Shown: positions 10,500 to 22,205 of the stretch, in pieces | Position numbering within the stretch: the first letter of the stretch is position 1 | Layout: the number at the start of each line of letters is the position of its first letter | Origin: Manduca sexta | Taxonomy: Eukaryota; Arthropoda; Insecta; Lepidoptera; Sphingidae | DNA: 64,000 nucleotides | Direction: 5' to 3' | Assembly: GCF_014839805.1 (NCBI RefSeq) | Contig: NC_051129.1 | Span: 2,852,001 to 2,916,000, forward strand | The notes under the pieces: model-generated | What the model saw: only the letters and a program-made list of their open reading frames with translations | Databases searched by the model: none | Told to the model about the DNA's origin: nothing | Made by a program: the position numbers and the translations under genes

Positions 10500-10830
10500 T
10501 ATATTTTTTTTCGTATTAAACCCCGCAGTCAACACTGGAAGTAACTTGTGAATGGGATGCTGGAATCCCCCGGCTTAGTCACTGCAGAGGCCTGTAGGAG
10601 AATTGGGAGGGGATATCTCGGAAAAGAAAGTGTGGGGGAAGGAAAAGGAACCCTCTTAGGATGGGCGGCGAGGAGAAGACCAGGAAATGTTCGCGAGCCC
10701 TCCTAGGCCTCAATCTGTAGTTACAAATATGAGGCACACTGGACTGTGTGTCCAGGGCCGCGTCAAATGTCCTTCTATGCATGGGCGTGCCTTTGGTGCG
10801 ACGACCGAGCGCACAAAAATTGGATATTTT
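10500..10830 (-). repeat. Interspersed repeat family D
   Basis: Reverse-strand copy of the family at 17510-17846. The shared order is a GC-rich head with grouped CpGs, ggctcgcgaacattt, a pyrimidine-rich run with cctaagagg, and a tail with tcacaagttacttccag. Short open frames here are shadows of the repeat. Origin is not recognised. Confidence 0.6.
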
Positions 10831-11239
10831 AACAAATATGAATGTGGCACATTGACAGAGGTCTCGAGTTGTCTTACAAAGTAAAATATTTGTATGCCTT
10901 ATTTGTCTCTTGTGTAGATAGCATGGATAATCTTTAATTCATCTGGATTATGTTATGTTTTTTTTTGTATTTTTCTTCTTTTTATCATTTTTACCTATTT
11001 CTAAAATTTCGACTCAATTGTTGAGGTTTAGAGGTAACCCTAGTCTGAACACAATGCCTAGCTATCGCCGACGCGGAAACGAAACACATGTATTTAAAAT
11101 TACAGCCCCATTAGCATCAGCGTGTTGTAGAGACCCATTCATATAACTTACAAGTGAACACGTTTTGTTCTCTTGCTAAATAAATATTATAATAAAAGAT
11201 ATTTTTCGTTTAAAATCTTGTAGTGTAAGAGTATCTGTC

Positions 11240-11390
11240 CCAAATCTTGTCATCATCATCATCCTAAGGTTGCAGTCCACTGCTGGACATAGGCCTATCC
11301 GAGGTACGCCGGTCTGCTGCTTTATGCATCTAGTTCCTGCCGGTCCTCTTGTGCGAGTTATCCGCCATCTAGCTAGATGACGTCCCTCCC
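11240..11390 (+). mobile_element. SINE-like fragment with CAT-rich start
   Basis: Contains catcatcatcatcctaagg, then cagtccactgctggacatag and gcctatccgaggtacgcc. This is a motif string I know as common in lepidopteran interspersed repeats. No A and B boxes are visible, so it is a body fragment. Confidence 0.55.
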
Positions 11391-11666
11391 AAACTCCAAA
11401 TCTTGTATTGTATATAAAAAAAGTGTGAGGTTTCGACTTGCCAATAAATTGTAGTCACAGTATTGTCTAACACATCAAATAACTAATTTTGGCAGTTTAA
11501 ATATTGAGGAACCATTTTGTCTTCTTCCTGTTATATCCCACTCTGATAAAATGGCGTACTGAAATTTGAATCATGTTGCAGGATAGATTTACTTTTGTTT
11601 TCTGCTTACAACAACATTTCTCTCTGGAAGACCCAGGCCTAGACGGTTCCTAGAAAACGTAAAATT

Positions 11667-11785
11667 TTGAAATTAAACTAATTTTCCGGATTTTATCGCG
11701 GTTTTTTTCTTTTTTTATTTTTTCTCCCGACGTTTCGAAGACTTTGCAGCCTTCATGGTCACGGGGGGGACTGAGGTGTTGTTCA
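11667..11785 (+). repeat. Interspersed repeat family F
   Basis: Contains ggattttatcgcgg, a T-rich run, then tctcccgacgtttcgaagac and gcagccttcatggtcacg. This is the best-preserved left half of the family in this copy of the duplication. Confidence 0.6.
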
Positions 11786-13089
11786 TCTGCAAAGTCAAAG
11801 TTACAATATCTACCTACATTTTACAATTATACAACTTTTTAAAATTTTAGCTGTTGGTGGTCCGATCCGATCATAAAATTTTGCCCAACTCAAAATTCAA
11901 ACTCAGGACCTCTGGATCCACAGTCCACGCTTCTAGACCAAGGTAAATATTATAGAACCATTTCTAAAATATGTAAATCGTTATCGGGTCCCACTAGGTC
12001 TCTGAGATATTTCACACATTCCACATAGCGTGTGCTTTGGAACCATTGTTATTAATTGTTTAACGAGATTTGAGCAGTAATGCTTGGTGAGAATTACACA
12101 CTGACTTAGTTTTAGTTAGTTTATTCTTGTGTAAATAAGGACTATTTCGAAATCGATATTCTGAAGGGTAAACATTAGAAGTAGGTTTATATTATAAATT
12201 CGCATTGGGTTTAGGAAGCAAATTTTATTTCTTATTTAAAAACTTTGTTATTATCGGTTTAGCCACTGATATATTATGATCAATAGGGGACCGTCCGATG
12301 CTTGATTTTGTACATTATTCTATATTTAATAGCTAATAATACGAAAAAGAAGCACTCCTGCGCAAACTGCATCAAAATTAGTTAAAAAATGAGCCAGTAA
12401 TTTATATTTCAAATATTGTAATGTGTAGAAGTAGGCGCGTTGTAGAGATATCGCTTCATCTCTTTCTTTGAATGCGTCGTAATTCTCGATGACGTCAAAT
12501 GTGGGTACTGCGTCTCATTTCAGTTTCTTGTTATTTACCCCTTCCACCGAAATTCAAAGACATGTAACTTGTTGATTTTATACCGGATTTTAATAGTTCC
12601 TTCTGTGTTATAATTTATATAACGTAAATATTTGATAATAGTAAAGCACAAATATGAGTCCGGCGCCCTATTGTATATCTATAAATTATTTTATTTCGTC
12701 ATTGTCATTGGCATTGAGAATCCAAAATTCTTTCCTTTGACCCCACATCACCCTAAAATCAGCAACCGTTAAAACAGGCACCACTCCTGCGCACTCGCAT
12801 TTAACACTACAAACATATGTAGCAGGTAAACTCGTTGTTAACCGCACATTATTGTAATAACAGTTGGAGCCGTGTCAATCGCGCCGCCGCACCGTGTAAT
12901 GTATGTGATGGGATAATACCGTTATTTTGTCACACCGTGTGGCGCTGTTTGAAGGAGATCGCGATTTAATTCTAAACCAAAGCCTTTAATTTTTTCCTTT
13001 TAATTTTATCCGTGGTGCTTTATAGCTAGCTTTGTTGTAAAGGTCCCTATCCTTGAAGTTAAAACGCCTGCTTAGTTCATTATTTTGTC

Positions 13090-13290
13090 TCCCGCATTGC
13101 TATGGAGGGAAGTGGACAATTAATGATTCCAACTCCTCCCTATCTTTCTATTTGATTAATTTCGTTGCGGGATAATGACATATTAGGTTTTCCTGAGACT
13201 CGCCAAGCTTCACCGCTCGGTGTCATAAAATGCGTGCCACTGCTGATCCTGGCTTACAGGAGTTGTAGTGGTGGGTGTGAGGGTAAGAAA
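13090..13290 (+). repeat. Interspersed repeat family E
   Basis: About 200 bp shared with 41555-41760. It begins gctatggagggaagtg and includes cataaaatgcgtgccactgc and ttacaggagttgtagtggtg. Not assigned to a known superfamily. Confidence 0.6.
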
Positions 13291-13429
13291 GTCTCTAAAC
13301 CAAAACCTTAACTATAATTACTTAAGAGAATAGTAGTATGAGATTTTGTTTTTTAATTTTATCTTTTCCGTTGATTCAATAAAGGGTTGTGTGTTTTACT
13401 AATTGGGTTGTCAAGAGCTGGGCAGCGAG

Positions 13430-13640
13430 TTTATGCTATTTGATATGTAGCTTTTAAATGGGGGAAGTTGGGAGGGGAGTTGGTTTTTGAGGAAGGGGAG
13501 AATGGTGGATAGGATCCTTTTTTTTTGTTGAGCGAAGATGGGAAGGTAAATGTTCGCGAGCCCTATAGACTGGCAAATGTCTAGTACATGGGCGTGTATT
13601 TGATGTGGAGACCAAACGTACAAGAATTGCTCCGGGGGGA
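13430..13640 (-). repeat. Repeat family D, diverged copy
   Basis: Reverse-strand relative of family D, with gttcgcgagccctatagac, the purine-rich run and a CpG-bearing end. Homopolymer differences change its chance open frames between the two duplication copies. Confidence 0.5.
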
Positions 13641-13904
13641 ATTGTAAAGTTAGAAATATTTGTAAAGAATGACCACTGAAAATACTGGACCAATTTTTCT
13701 AAATAGGAAGTTACGTTATCTGTGAATCTTATTTTATTCTGGGAAGGGACATTAACGAGGGAAACTACGTGCAAAATCAATTATGTTTTATTTCAAGTTT
13801 AGGTCACTAGGTATAGTTAATATCATACACTAATAGGTATTGATGTAGCAGTCTTCAGCCTCACGTACTTTAATACAAGAATATCTGAATTCTCTAATTC
13901 TCAA

Positions 13905-14008
13905 TATGTTGGGTGATGTTTCTACTGTTTAAGGGCGGTCGTATCGCTTACCATCAGGCGAATGGCAAGCTCGTCTCGTCATTCAAATCAATAACAAAAA
14001 AAAATACT
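13905..14008 (+). mobile_element. Repeat family C, 3' end fragment
   Basis: Matches the last 100 bp of the family C copy at 51276-51581, including gtttctactgtttaagggcg, cttaccatcaggcgaatgg and the terminal A run. Probably a 5'-truncated retroposon insertion. Confidence 0.6.
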
Positions 14009-14287
14009 GCACCAAGTTCAATTTGATAACGTTAAATGAACCTTTGATAGTGTTTAAAATAACGCTATCTCCTATCAAATAAGACACAAATAGAGCCTAG
14101 TTAAGATCAGTTGACTTACGGTAAGCGTCATTGTATGATAAACAAATCGACGCGGCACGAGATTGCATCGATTGTCTATTACTTATTTTATTTACCAGCT
14201 TAACAGCTTCATCATTATGATTTTTTTTATGTTTATGCGAATGTTGGACATTGGAAGAAAACTATTTAATGGATTTTATCGTGGTAC

Positions 14288-14576
14288 TCCTACTAATAAT
14301 AAATGCGAAAGTTTTTGAGGATGGATGTATGCATGTATGGATGCATATTATATATGTATGCACATATGTTTGTTCTACTTTCACGAAAAAGCTACTGAAC
14401 TGATTTGGATGAAACTTTACAGTAATATTGTTTATACATGAGAATAACATATGGGCTACAATTTATAATAATTTTGTGTAATTTGGTCATGATATAACGA
14501 TACATAACAAGTAAGTTGGAAAAAATCTATCCCGGAAAACTCCTTCACGCGGGCGAAGCCGCGAGCAAAAGCTAGT
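14288..14576 (+). mobile_element. Helitron-like non-autonomous element
   Basis: Starts with TC (tcctactaataataaatgc). It ends with a hairpin whose stem is cgcgg/ccgcg, followed 10 bases later by CTAG and then a host T, as expected of a Helitron 3' end. No coding capacity. It interrupts a family F repeat whose right half resumes at about 14620. The equivalent in copy 2 is 27292-27579, one base shorter in a poly-A run. Confidence 0.7.
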
Positions 14577-14619
14577 TATATATAATTGTAAAATGTAGGT
14601 TTGTAATTTTGACTTTTCG

Positions 14620-14712
14620 GAAGATCAACACCACAGCTTCGCGAGCATTAAGGCTGCAAAATTTTCGAAACATCAGGGGAAAATTATAATATAAAGAACC
14701 GCGCGAAGAGTC
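14620..14712 (-). repeat. Repeat family F, right half
   Basis: Contains cgagcattaaggctgcaaaa and ttcgaaacatcaggggaaaa, the reverse complement of the family F left half. The two halves form long inverted ends, split here by a Helitron-like insertion. Confidence 0.5.
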
Positions 14713-15256
14713 GTAAAATAATTTTATTTCAGTGTAATCGTTGCCATCTCTGTGTATGTCCAGTAAGTTTTATTGTTGGGCAATGAATTAGAAAAGATTG
14801 ACATGTTTCTTAGTGCTAATGATGGATATCCGATTATTTGTGGATGTTTAGACGTTTCGATAGAAATAAATACAGAAACCCGTGAATGGTTTGGAAGGAA
14901 ATAGGAATTAGCATGATTAATCTATCATTGATGTATTCATAAAATTCTTGGTACTGACTGAATGATACAGTAATTGACTGACGGACAGACAAGCATATTT
15001 TAAACCTATAGTTTTAGAAACATATAGTTTTACAGTTCCTAACGCAGTGACGATAAGAGTTTTTGGAAAGTCATCCCCTAAATCTCAATGCTAATTTTGT
15101 AAACGTCGCATTTCTTAGACCTTCAGAGTTTTGCACAGAACGGTACAAAACCCACGCTATAATGTAATTCTAGCGGATATGTTTAACAAACTTGGTTTCT
15201 CATGTACTACGTTTTTGCAACATTTCTAGAAGGGTTATTTATATAAGCGTTCTTTT

Positions 15257-15480
15257 AGACGTCCCCGGCAGTGACCCTACCGCACCTGATGATAAGTGAA
15301 GTGGGGTCCAATAGAATGTCGACCGATGAGAGATGATTACCCCTCGACAGTCGAAGCAATTATGCCGGCCTGTTGGAATCGAATATACACAGGCTGATCC
15401 CGGAACGCAACGGTTTTAACACCTTGTGTATGGTGGTCGCTATACGGGCGAATATAAAATATATCCTACCACCAGCAGGT
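15257..15480 (+). repeat. Interspersed repeat family B
   Basis: About 225 bp containing tgataagtgaagtggggtcc, aatagaatgtcgaccgatga, attatgccggcctgttgg and ctgatcccggaacgc, ending near ctaccaccagca. The family recurs at 33945-34182, 42897-43124, 47943-48145, 55788-55916 and 59563-59790. It has no coding frame of its own. Confidence 0.7.
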
Positions 15481-15754
15481 GTAACGTCAATCTCACTTAG
15501 AAGTAGAATAAAGTTTGGTAGAAGAAAAAATCACAAGTATCTACATAAAACAAAGATGTTACCTATACTATATGGACAAGGTTTAGCAATTCTAAACATC
15601 CTGGTTTGCGTTACAGCATTTAATTATAGACTATTTGGGTAAGATATTAAAAGTTTAGATGCATTTGTTTTTTTACCAAATGCAGGTTTTTCGTTACCAA
15701 GTTTTTTGGGTAGATCACGATCAATCAATTGTTGTTGATATCCTACTAGTAATA

Positions 15755-15980
15755 TGTTAATATGAATATTTATAGTATGCTTATTAGTTGACTAGCATGC
15801 GGCTCGGCCCGCATGAATTTTTTTTTACATATTTACTCGGGATAAAAGTAGCCTATAGCACTAATAGGAAGCTAGATTACTGCTTTTTATTTGTGAAAAT
15901 ATTTCAAAACTGGTGTAGCGTATCTTGAAATTAGCGCGTTCATACAAACAAACTATTCAACTTTATATATTAGTATAGAC
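15755..15980 (+). mobile_element. Helitron-like fragment
   Basis: Contains actcgggataaaagtagcc and gcactaataggaagctagat, followed by gcgcgttcatacaaacaaac. These phrases occur in the Helitron-like copies at 43973 and 48808. Rearranged, with no intact end. Confidence 0.4.
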
Positions 15981-17314
15981 ATTTTTTGTGTACATCACGA
16001 TCTATAATTTTTGTTGATATCCTATTAGTAATATTTTAATGTTGATATCAAAATTATCATTATTAGAACATATGGCATTAGCTAAGATGTAAGCTGTTTG
16101 TGTGATAAAATGCATGCAAACCGGTTCACCAGTTTCTGTATTTCTTTCTAATAAATATCCATTATCATATACTTTCGCCTTTATAAGAGTAGGATTAAAA
16201 TTCAGAGGAGGTAGAACTACTAGAAGAATTGAAGGTGGCTTTAGGATCCTTTGAAATGATACCAGATTTCGATTTCCACCAATATAATTAAATATCTCAA
16301 TTATCTACGGCATGACTGCACCATAGCGATCTTCAGTGAAAATGTAAAGTATTTGATTGAGCCATAAAATCCACGCCGTTAAATTTTCTACAGTGGATGT
16401 AAGAAATCTGCATTTTAACTAATTTCGAAAAAGTGGTTTTATCTGGTTTGATAATCTTGCATGTAAACATAGTTCAGTTAAACCATTATGCATTCCATCA
16501 TGTAATTTGCAAATAGATGTTCAATGTATATATAACCTAACCTTTAACCCCAAATAAGTAAGAGGCATATAAGCGGCGGTGGCCTAGGAGCGCCATACTT
16601 TTAAATAGAGATGGAGCAGTTGCGCTCAGGAACCTGGTATTATTTCTCCCTTAAAAAGCACCTAGGCCCAGGACATGATATGACAATGACGACAGACACA
16701 AACTAACTGATAACTTTAGGAACGTCTGGGTATATCAACCACACTTCATTGATCTTATATCGGGGATTCTACTGCCATTTTAGGAGCAAATTCGAGTCCT
16801 TGGATTTACTATTTTCTTTTAAAATTACTTGCTGCACAACTTGGGACCTCACGACGCTCTTTCTCAATTTAAATTGCAATACCGGAATGCGTGATATTAC
16901 ACGTAAAACAAACCAAGTGTTTTGCGCGTGCGACGATGTTTTATGCATGCTGTACGGACCGTTTCCGGCCATTCTTGCTTACACTTTTCGCGTCGGGAGT
17001 TTTTCTTCAAATTCCTTAGCATTTCTAGTTTTTATTAGCATCTTGATGTCCCGTTTGAGTGCGGAATTCAACTAATGTTCAATTTATTAGTAACTAAGTT
17101 ATGCTTCCGGATTGGTCTGTGAAGCATCTTTTTCGAGATAAAATTCTTGGAAAATTCGAAGATGTGGTGTTAGTGGAAGAATTAATATTTGACACACAAT
17201 TACTTTTACGGTTTTGACAGGTCGGCAGGAAATCTTTAGGAACGTTTATATCCAGCTTTGGACTCCAATTGGCTCATGACGATAAATCACACGTATACTC
17301 TTAACCTTTTACTT

Positions 17315-17452
17315 CGAAGCGGTAGGCACAGGCGCAATTGGCACACCTACTTTCTGTCATATTGTGATAGGGTGCGAGCCTATTGCCATCTCGGGAATTC
17401 CTGACTCCGGGCTAATACTGAGTAGTAAAATAATATCACTTTGCCCGACCTA
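17315..17452 (-). mobile_element. SINE family A, truncated
   Basis: Reverse-strand copy with aggcacaggcgcaattgg, gcctattgccatctcggg and atcactttgcccgacc. The tRNA-like head is missing. The counterpart in duplication copy 2 lies near 30323-30460. Confidence 0.6.
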
Positions 17453-17509
17453 AATGATGACACTTACATCATTTGCAGCCACGATTCATATCAATAATAT
17501 CATCACCTA

Positions 17510-17846
17510 CACAAGTAATATCACACTCTTATGAGCCAGTCTCCACACCGAATGAAGGCCCATCCACGGGCGTCACACATTTGTCGCGGCCTTAGATACA
17601 CAGTTAAGTGTGAATATCTCATGTTTGCCAATTCACATTGAGGCATATAGGGGCTCGCAAACATTTCCTAGCCTTCTCCCCTCCTTTCCTCCTAAGAGGT
17701 TTCCTTATCTTTATCCACACTTCATTCCCACCTATCCCCTCCCAGCTTTCTTCCAGAGCCTTGCAGTTGCTAAGCTGGGGAATTCCAATATCCCATTCGC
17801 AGATTTCTTCCAGTGTTAACAGCGGGTCCGTCCCCCCCCCCCCCCC
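17510..17846 (+). repeat. Repeat family D with 3' poly-C
   Basis: Plus-strand copy, longest in the window, with a pyrimidine-rich middle and a run of 15 C at 17832-17846. The matching place in the other duplication copy lacks about 95 bp and has 10 C at 30743-30752. The deletion joins two C-rich tracts. Confidence 0.65.
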
Positions 17847-17999
17847 AATAAAAAGTAAAATCACTCAATCAATCTATTTTCCCAAGACTCACTTCAAATT
17901 ACTTTCATTACTTTAAAAATACTATACTCAAGTACTTTATGTTTACTTACAAATAATACCATTCTTCAATTACTTGGTCTTGCAAACTACATCGTTTTA

Positions 18000-18793
18000 C
18001 GTTTAATAAAACAACGAAGTAACTCAAAATTTCAGTTTTGTGGGAAATCGCTGTCAAAGTTTTGCACCTTCGCACCAAACACTTAAAAATTCAATGAAAA
18101 AAAAACTTAGGTGTTTAGGTGAAATCTAAAGATAGTGGCGGATAGTGAAATCAGTAAGCTATTGTACAACCGTGTAATATATTGTTAATTATAATTGTAA
18201 ATAATTAAAAATGAACGTTTAAAAAAAAGTTCGTAATTATTTCACTTTTTGATAAAACACTTACACAAATAATTTAAATGTATACGACATAAGCCTAACT
18301 GTTGCAGTTTTATATTTAAAATTACTTATCCATACATGAAATATTAGGTTTTTTTACAGTTTCGAGCTAACGACTCGATGATGAACTGATGAATGGTTTT
18401 AAAAAACGAAATTGTCGTAATTTTAATAAAAATACAAAACTATTAATTGCTTTATTCTCTGTTATCGCATGTTTGAATGAAGTACTTAGGTACGCATAAG
18501 AGAAATGTTGTAAAATTAAATGTACTCTTATTTATAAACTTAATTATCTGTAACCTATACACAATTTAACAAGAAATAAAAATCACTCACAAATCAAATA
18601 AAATATAACGACAATAAAAGTAAAATTAATATTGCATACATCACGTAATTATTGTTACATAAGTAGAGGTAAATTTATGAATTATGATCAACATTGCATT
18701 TCAAAATAAAATAAAGGGAGGTAACCTTGTGTTCTGCAGTCTAAAAGCAGAAAAATAGTAATTATACTTAGTATTTATAAAAACTACATACAT
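18000..18793. other. AT-rich sequence without recognised features
   Basis: First sequence after the duplicated segment on this copy. No coding frame, SINE or terminal repeat was recognised. Its left edge is the point where the two duplicated copies diverge. Confidence 0.5.
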
Positions 18794-19038
18794 AACATCA
18801 CGCATTTTATCCCCGAAGGTATGCAGAGGCGCAACTAGGGCACCCACTTTTCGCCAAGTATGTTCCGTCCCATGATGTGATAGGGCGAGCCTATCGCCAT
18901 ATCGGGCACAAATTCCAGACTCCGGGCTGATACTGAGCAGAAAACCCAAATATCACTTTGCCCGACCCGGGATTCGAACCCAGGACCTCAGAGCGCTATT
19001 GTACCGACATGCAATACAACTACGCCACCGAGGCAGTC
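18794..19038 (-). mobile_element. tRNA-derived SINE, family A, near full length
   Basis: On the minus strand it starts with a tRNA-like head (ctcggtggcgtagttgta) and has a B-box-like gggttcgaatcc about 45 bp further. The body then has agtgatatttgggttttctg, gggcacaaattccag on the + strand, and a tail near cgcctctgcata. It is the clearest minus-strand copy and defines the family here. Confidence 0.75.
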
Positions 19039-19266
19039 TAAAAAACTAGCATATAAGAAATCAGTGCTTTTAACATGTTGTTCTTGATGCATATCAAAGA
19101 TATATTATCGCTTGACAATAATAATAATTGTCATGCAATTACAGTACTGTTCATGGGCAATACTGTTATGAGCCCCTAGCTCGCGGGTTAACACTGTGAG
19201 GGGCGCAAGGTTCTTGCCAATGAGCTCAACCGAACTTTTGACTTCATTTCTATATGAGGTTTCAGG

Positions 19267-19850
19267 AACCTAGTTGATTTCAATGCTAATAAAATCAGGT
19301 GTGTGCATTCAAGTGCAAAAGATCCCCATTTTCTCCAGTTACCAATCTTCACGGTGTTCTCCTCATTGCGGAATGCCTTGAGTGACCTTGGTGTGGATAT
19401 CTCCTGTGATTTGAGTCCATGGAAGCACATCCAAGGCGTAATGACTGCCACATCACGCAGTTTTGGAATCCTGAACGAGGCGTGTCAGTTTTTCATACCA
19501 AATTAACTCTACCGCTTGTACAAAACGCAGGCACGGTTGCTTATGGAATACTGTTTGCACCTCTGGGACGGTTCAGCTCAAAGCTTGCTCGATGCCTTGG
19601 AGAAACTACAGCGGCCGGCTACCGCATTTTGCAATTTGCGAGTCGCTATAGTTGCGGAGGGATGTAGCTACTCTAATTGTATTCTATCGTCTGTATCGTT
19701 CCTTGGCAGAACCAAGTGTGCTGGCATGCAAATTAAGAGTCTGATGGTGAAAACCATCACAGCCTGAACCAATAGGTACGCCGACTCTTTTTATTGCCGC
19801 ACCATTAGGCTTTGGAATAATTTGTTGGCACGCATACTCCTCTTCCTATA
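19267..19850 (+). pseudogene. Remnant of a Jockey-like LINE reverse transcriptase
   Basis: One frame reads NLVDFNANK, then LGVDIS, then LYKTQARLLMEYCLHLW, and ends with RTIRLWNNL. From established knowledge of Jockey/CR1-clade elements, these match the segment after the catalytic core: the xLVxFNxxKT and LGVDIS stretches, the YKxQxRPxMEYCxHLW motif and the RTxxLWNxL motif. Stop codons interrupt the frame at 19504-19506 and 19765-19767, and the catalytic region is missing. It is a 5'-truncated dead copy. Confidence 0.75.
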
Positions 19851-20015
19851 ATTCTGAGTCATTCCACCATAGTGTGAAGAAGAAACTAAGTAGAACTGCA
19901 TTATTGCTTCCGATGGCATAAGATCACCGTCTGTTGTCATTTAATACTCTACCAGAGCGCCATTATGCTTACCATCAGGTGCAGTGTAATCACTATGTCG
20001 CGCCGGTATACATTT

Positions 20016-21480
20016 CGAAATACTCTTTCAAATCTTTTTTTGTTTGCACTTAATAGTTATCTTTCTCTATAAGCTTATTTCTACAGTAGGTTTTATTACC
20101 TTTCTTTTGTTTGTTGTGTCTAATCCTTGTAGTTCTCCTCCTCCTTGTTAGATGTATTTTTTTAACGTTCTTTCGTAAATTGTAACATTTTCATTATATT
20201 CTAACCTTCTGCCCGTCTGTGGTAAAATTATAGCCTCATTATTCCCGTAATCATTTTAAATCCGAAAATGATTCCAAATTCAGCTCATGCACATTGAGAG
20301 AAGGTTTAAAATTTTGGCAGTCTCTATCAAAGCTACATATTGGTCGGGAATTGGAACAGATTTTCAGTTTCCATTTCTTTTCTATTAAGCTATGCGCACT
20401 TGTTCTGCGTATGGCCTCCTAAGAAATTTATAGGTGATGCTATTTAAATTTAAATTTTGTATAACATATAGATATAAAGAGATGATAATTTATTCATTTC
20501 TCTTTGTTTTTTTTTTTCATTTCTTTTTCCCTTCATCCCTTCATTTTTGTTTGTTGCCTCCGTAATAGTAAGTTAGATAGTACTATTTTTATTATCCTAA
20601 TTTAAAGTAATATCAGTTTCGCAATAGGTAACTAGATACTCATTGGGCTATTTGGTGGTAAAGGAGATTTTCTGTGATTATTAATAAACATACGTTTTTA
20701 ATCATAATATGCAGGGCCTTATTATTATAATTAAATAACCTATTAAATGTATATAGTTTTTGTATTTTTATTTTTTTACAAAAATAGCCTGAATATGAAT
20801 ACTGTTATATTGTCATCGTATAATTAAATAGTCATTGCATCCACTACTCAATAATACCGAATATAATTACAATGTGCTAGTAAAATAATTTAGTTCATCT
20901 GTTATGGATTTCCAACTCAATGATATTGTGTTTTATACAGCTACTGAACTCAATATTTGCCTTGTCCTTGATGATAACATTTTAAAATAAAAGACTAGAT
21001 GCTTTGAAGCAGTTCTATGTGCAAAATCCGCACTTACTGTGTGCATAAGGATACTTTAGTTAAAATAAGTTACGTTACGATAATAATTAAATACTTAATT
21101 TTTATTATTTGTTTAATTGCAAAGTGAAATAACTCTAAACAAGAAAAAAAGTTTATTTTAGGTTAAGTAGTAAACAGAAACAAATACAAATAATTGTAGG
21201 TTAGTGGTAAATTATAGTGGAATACCGAAACAACACTTAACCCCATTTAGTTTTGTTTAAATTGATTATATAAAACTGCATTAAGCTTAAATGTTAAATA
21301 AAGTGACACAAATCATTTTACACAAAAGAGAATTAAGTCATAAAATTGGTTATGTAAACATTTTTTTTTTTATAATAAAGAGAAATAAATCTTAGAGAAT
21401 GCATTTTTTTAAGTAAAATTACGGAAATAAAATACTAACCTATTAGTAAGACGGTGAATTATTTCGATTAATTCGCTTTA
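20016..21480. other. AT-rich intergenic DNA
   Basis: No coding frame or repeat with recognisable ends was seen. Long T and A runs occur near 20505 and 21361. A small family B fragment (minus strand) lies just before it at 19965-20015. Confidence 0.5.
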
Positions 21481-21503
21481 AAAAATCATCTTAGACCATG
21501 TCT

Positions 21504-21630
21504 CACGTGACGTCGGCGCAACACTGGAACCCACCCCTTTACCGGCACTGACATGTTCACACTAGTATATAAAACAGAGCCAGACTGTCATATTTCTCCG
21601 TAACTTTCATCGTATTGAAATGTCTGTGAG
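21504..21630 (+). promoter_or_regulatory. Promoter-like sequence cut off by the gap
   Basis: CACGTG at 21504-21509 overlaps TGACGTC at 21508-21514 (E-box and CRE-like). TATATAAAA follows at 21566-21574, and a TCATATTT initiator-like site lies about 24 bp further. The first ATG, in tgaaATGTC near 21620, opens only 12 codons. A transcription unit (host gene or a retroelement LTR) may continue in the missing sequence. Confidence 0.4.
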
Positions 21631-21705
21631 ATTGTACCTATGCACCTCGCCGAGTTAGATCGCTTTATGATAAAATCTCGAAAAACAGAAATTTTGAGTT
21701 ATTTC

Positions 21706-22205
21706 NNNNNNNNNNNNNNNNNNNNNNNNNNNNNNNNNNNNNNNNNNNNNNNNNNNNNNNNNNNNNNNNNNNNNNNNNNNNNNNNNNNNNNNNNNNNNNN
21801 NNNNNNNNNNNNNNNNNNNNNNNNNNNNNNNNNNNNNNNNNNNNNNNNNNNNNNNNNNNNNNNNNNNNNNNNNNNNNNNNNNNNNNNNNNNNNNNNNNNN
21901 NNNNNNNNNNNNNNNNNNNNNNNNNNNNNNNNNNNNNNNNNNNNNNNNNNNNNNNNNNNNNNNNNNNNNNNNNNNNNNNNNNNNNNNNNNNNNNNNNNNN
22001 NNNNNNNNNNNNNNNNNNNNNNNNNNNNNNNNNNNNNNNNNNNNNNNNNNNNNNNNNNNNNNNNNNNNNNNNNNNNNNNNNNNNNNNNNNNNNNNNNNNN
22101 NNNNNNNNNNNNNNNNNNNNNNNNNNNNNNNNNNNNNNNNNNNNNNNNNNNNNNNNNNNNNNNNNNNNNNNNNNNNNNNNNNNNNNNNNNNNNNNNNNNN
22201 NNNNN
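21706..22205. other. Assembly gap of 500 N
   Basis: A run of exactly 500 N. A round number normally marks a placeholder of unknown size, so the real distance between flanks may differ or be negative (overlap). A frame drawn across this gap has no support. Confidence 0.95.

Larger units (their letters stand above)
9186..17999. repeat. Large direct duplication, copy 1 (8.8 kb)
   Basis: This segment matches 22206-30905 from end to end. Differences seen by eye are nearly all one- to several-base changes in homopolymers, for example near 9734, 10510, 10965, 11705, 13470 and 16650. There is one clear substitution (10595 against 23615) and a segment of about 95 bp at 17740-17836 absent from the other copy. 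Identity ends at 17999: copy 1 continues with cgtttaataaaac and copy 2 with ttattagatcagc. The content is repeats only: families A, B, C, D, E and F, a Helitron-like element and SINE pieces. No host gene was seen. Confidence 0.97.

Noticed and set aside
10687..10884. 65-codon frame and the minus-strand 67-codon frame beside it
   Set aside because: Both are readings of repeat family D and recur unchanged in the second duplication copy.
12490..12497. CRE-like palindrome TGACGTCA
   Set aside because: A single 8 bp match in repeat-rich DNA with no nearby TATA, initiator or gene.
16749..17075. 108-codon frame with an overlapping minus-strand frame
   Set aside because: In the second copy the start is lost through one homopolymer base. 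Neither strand gives a recognisable protein, and a minus-strand extension is blocked by a stop.
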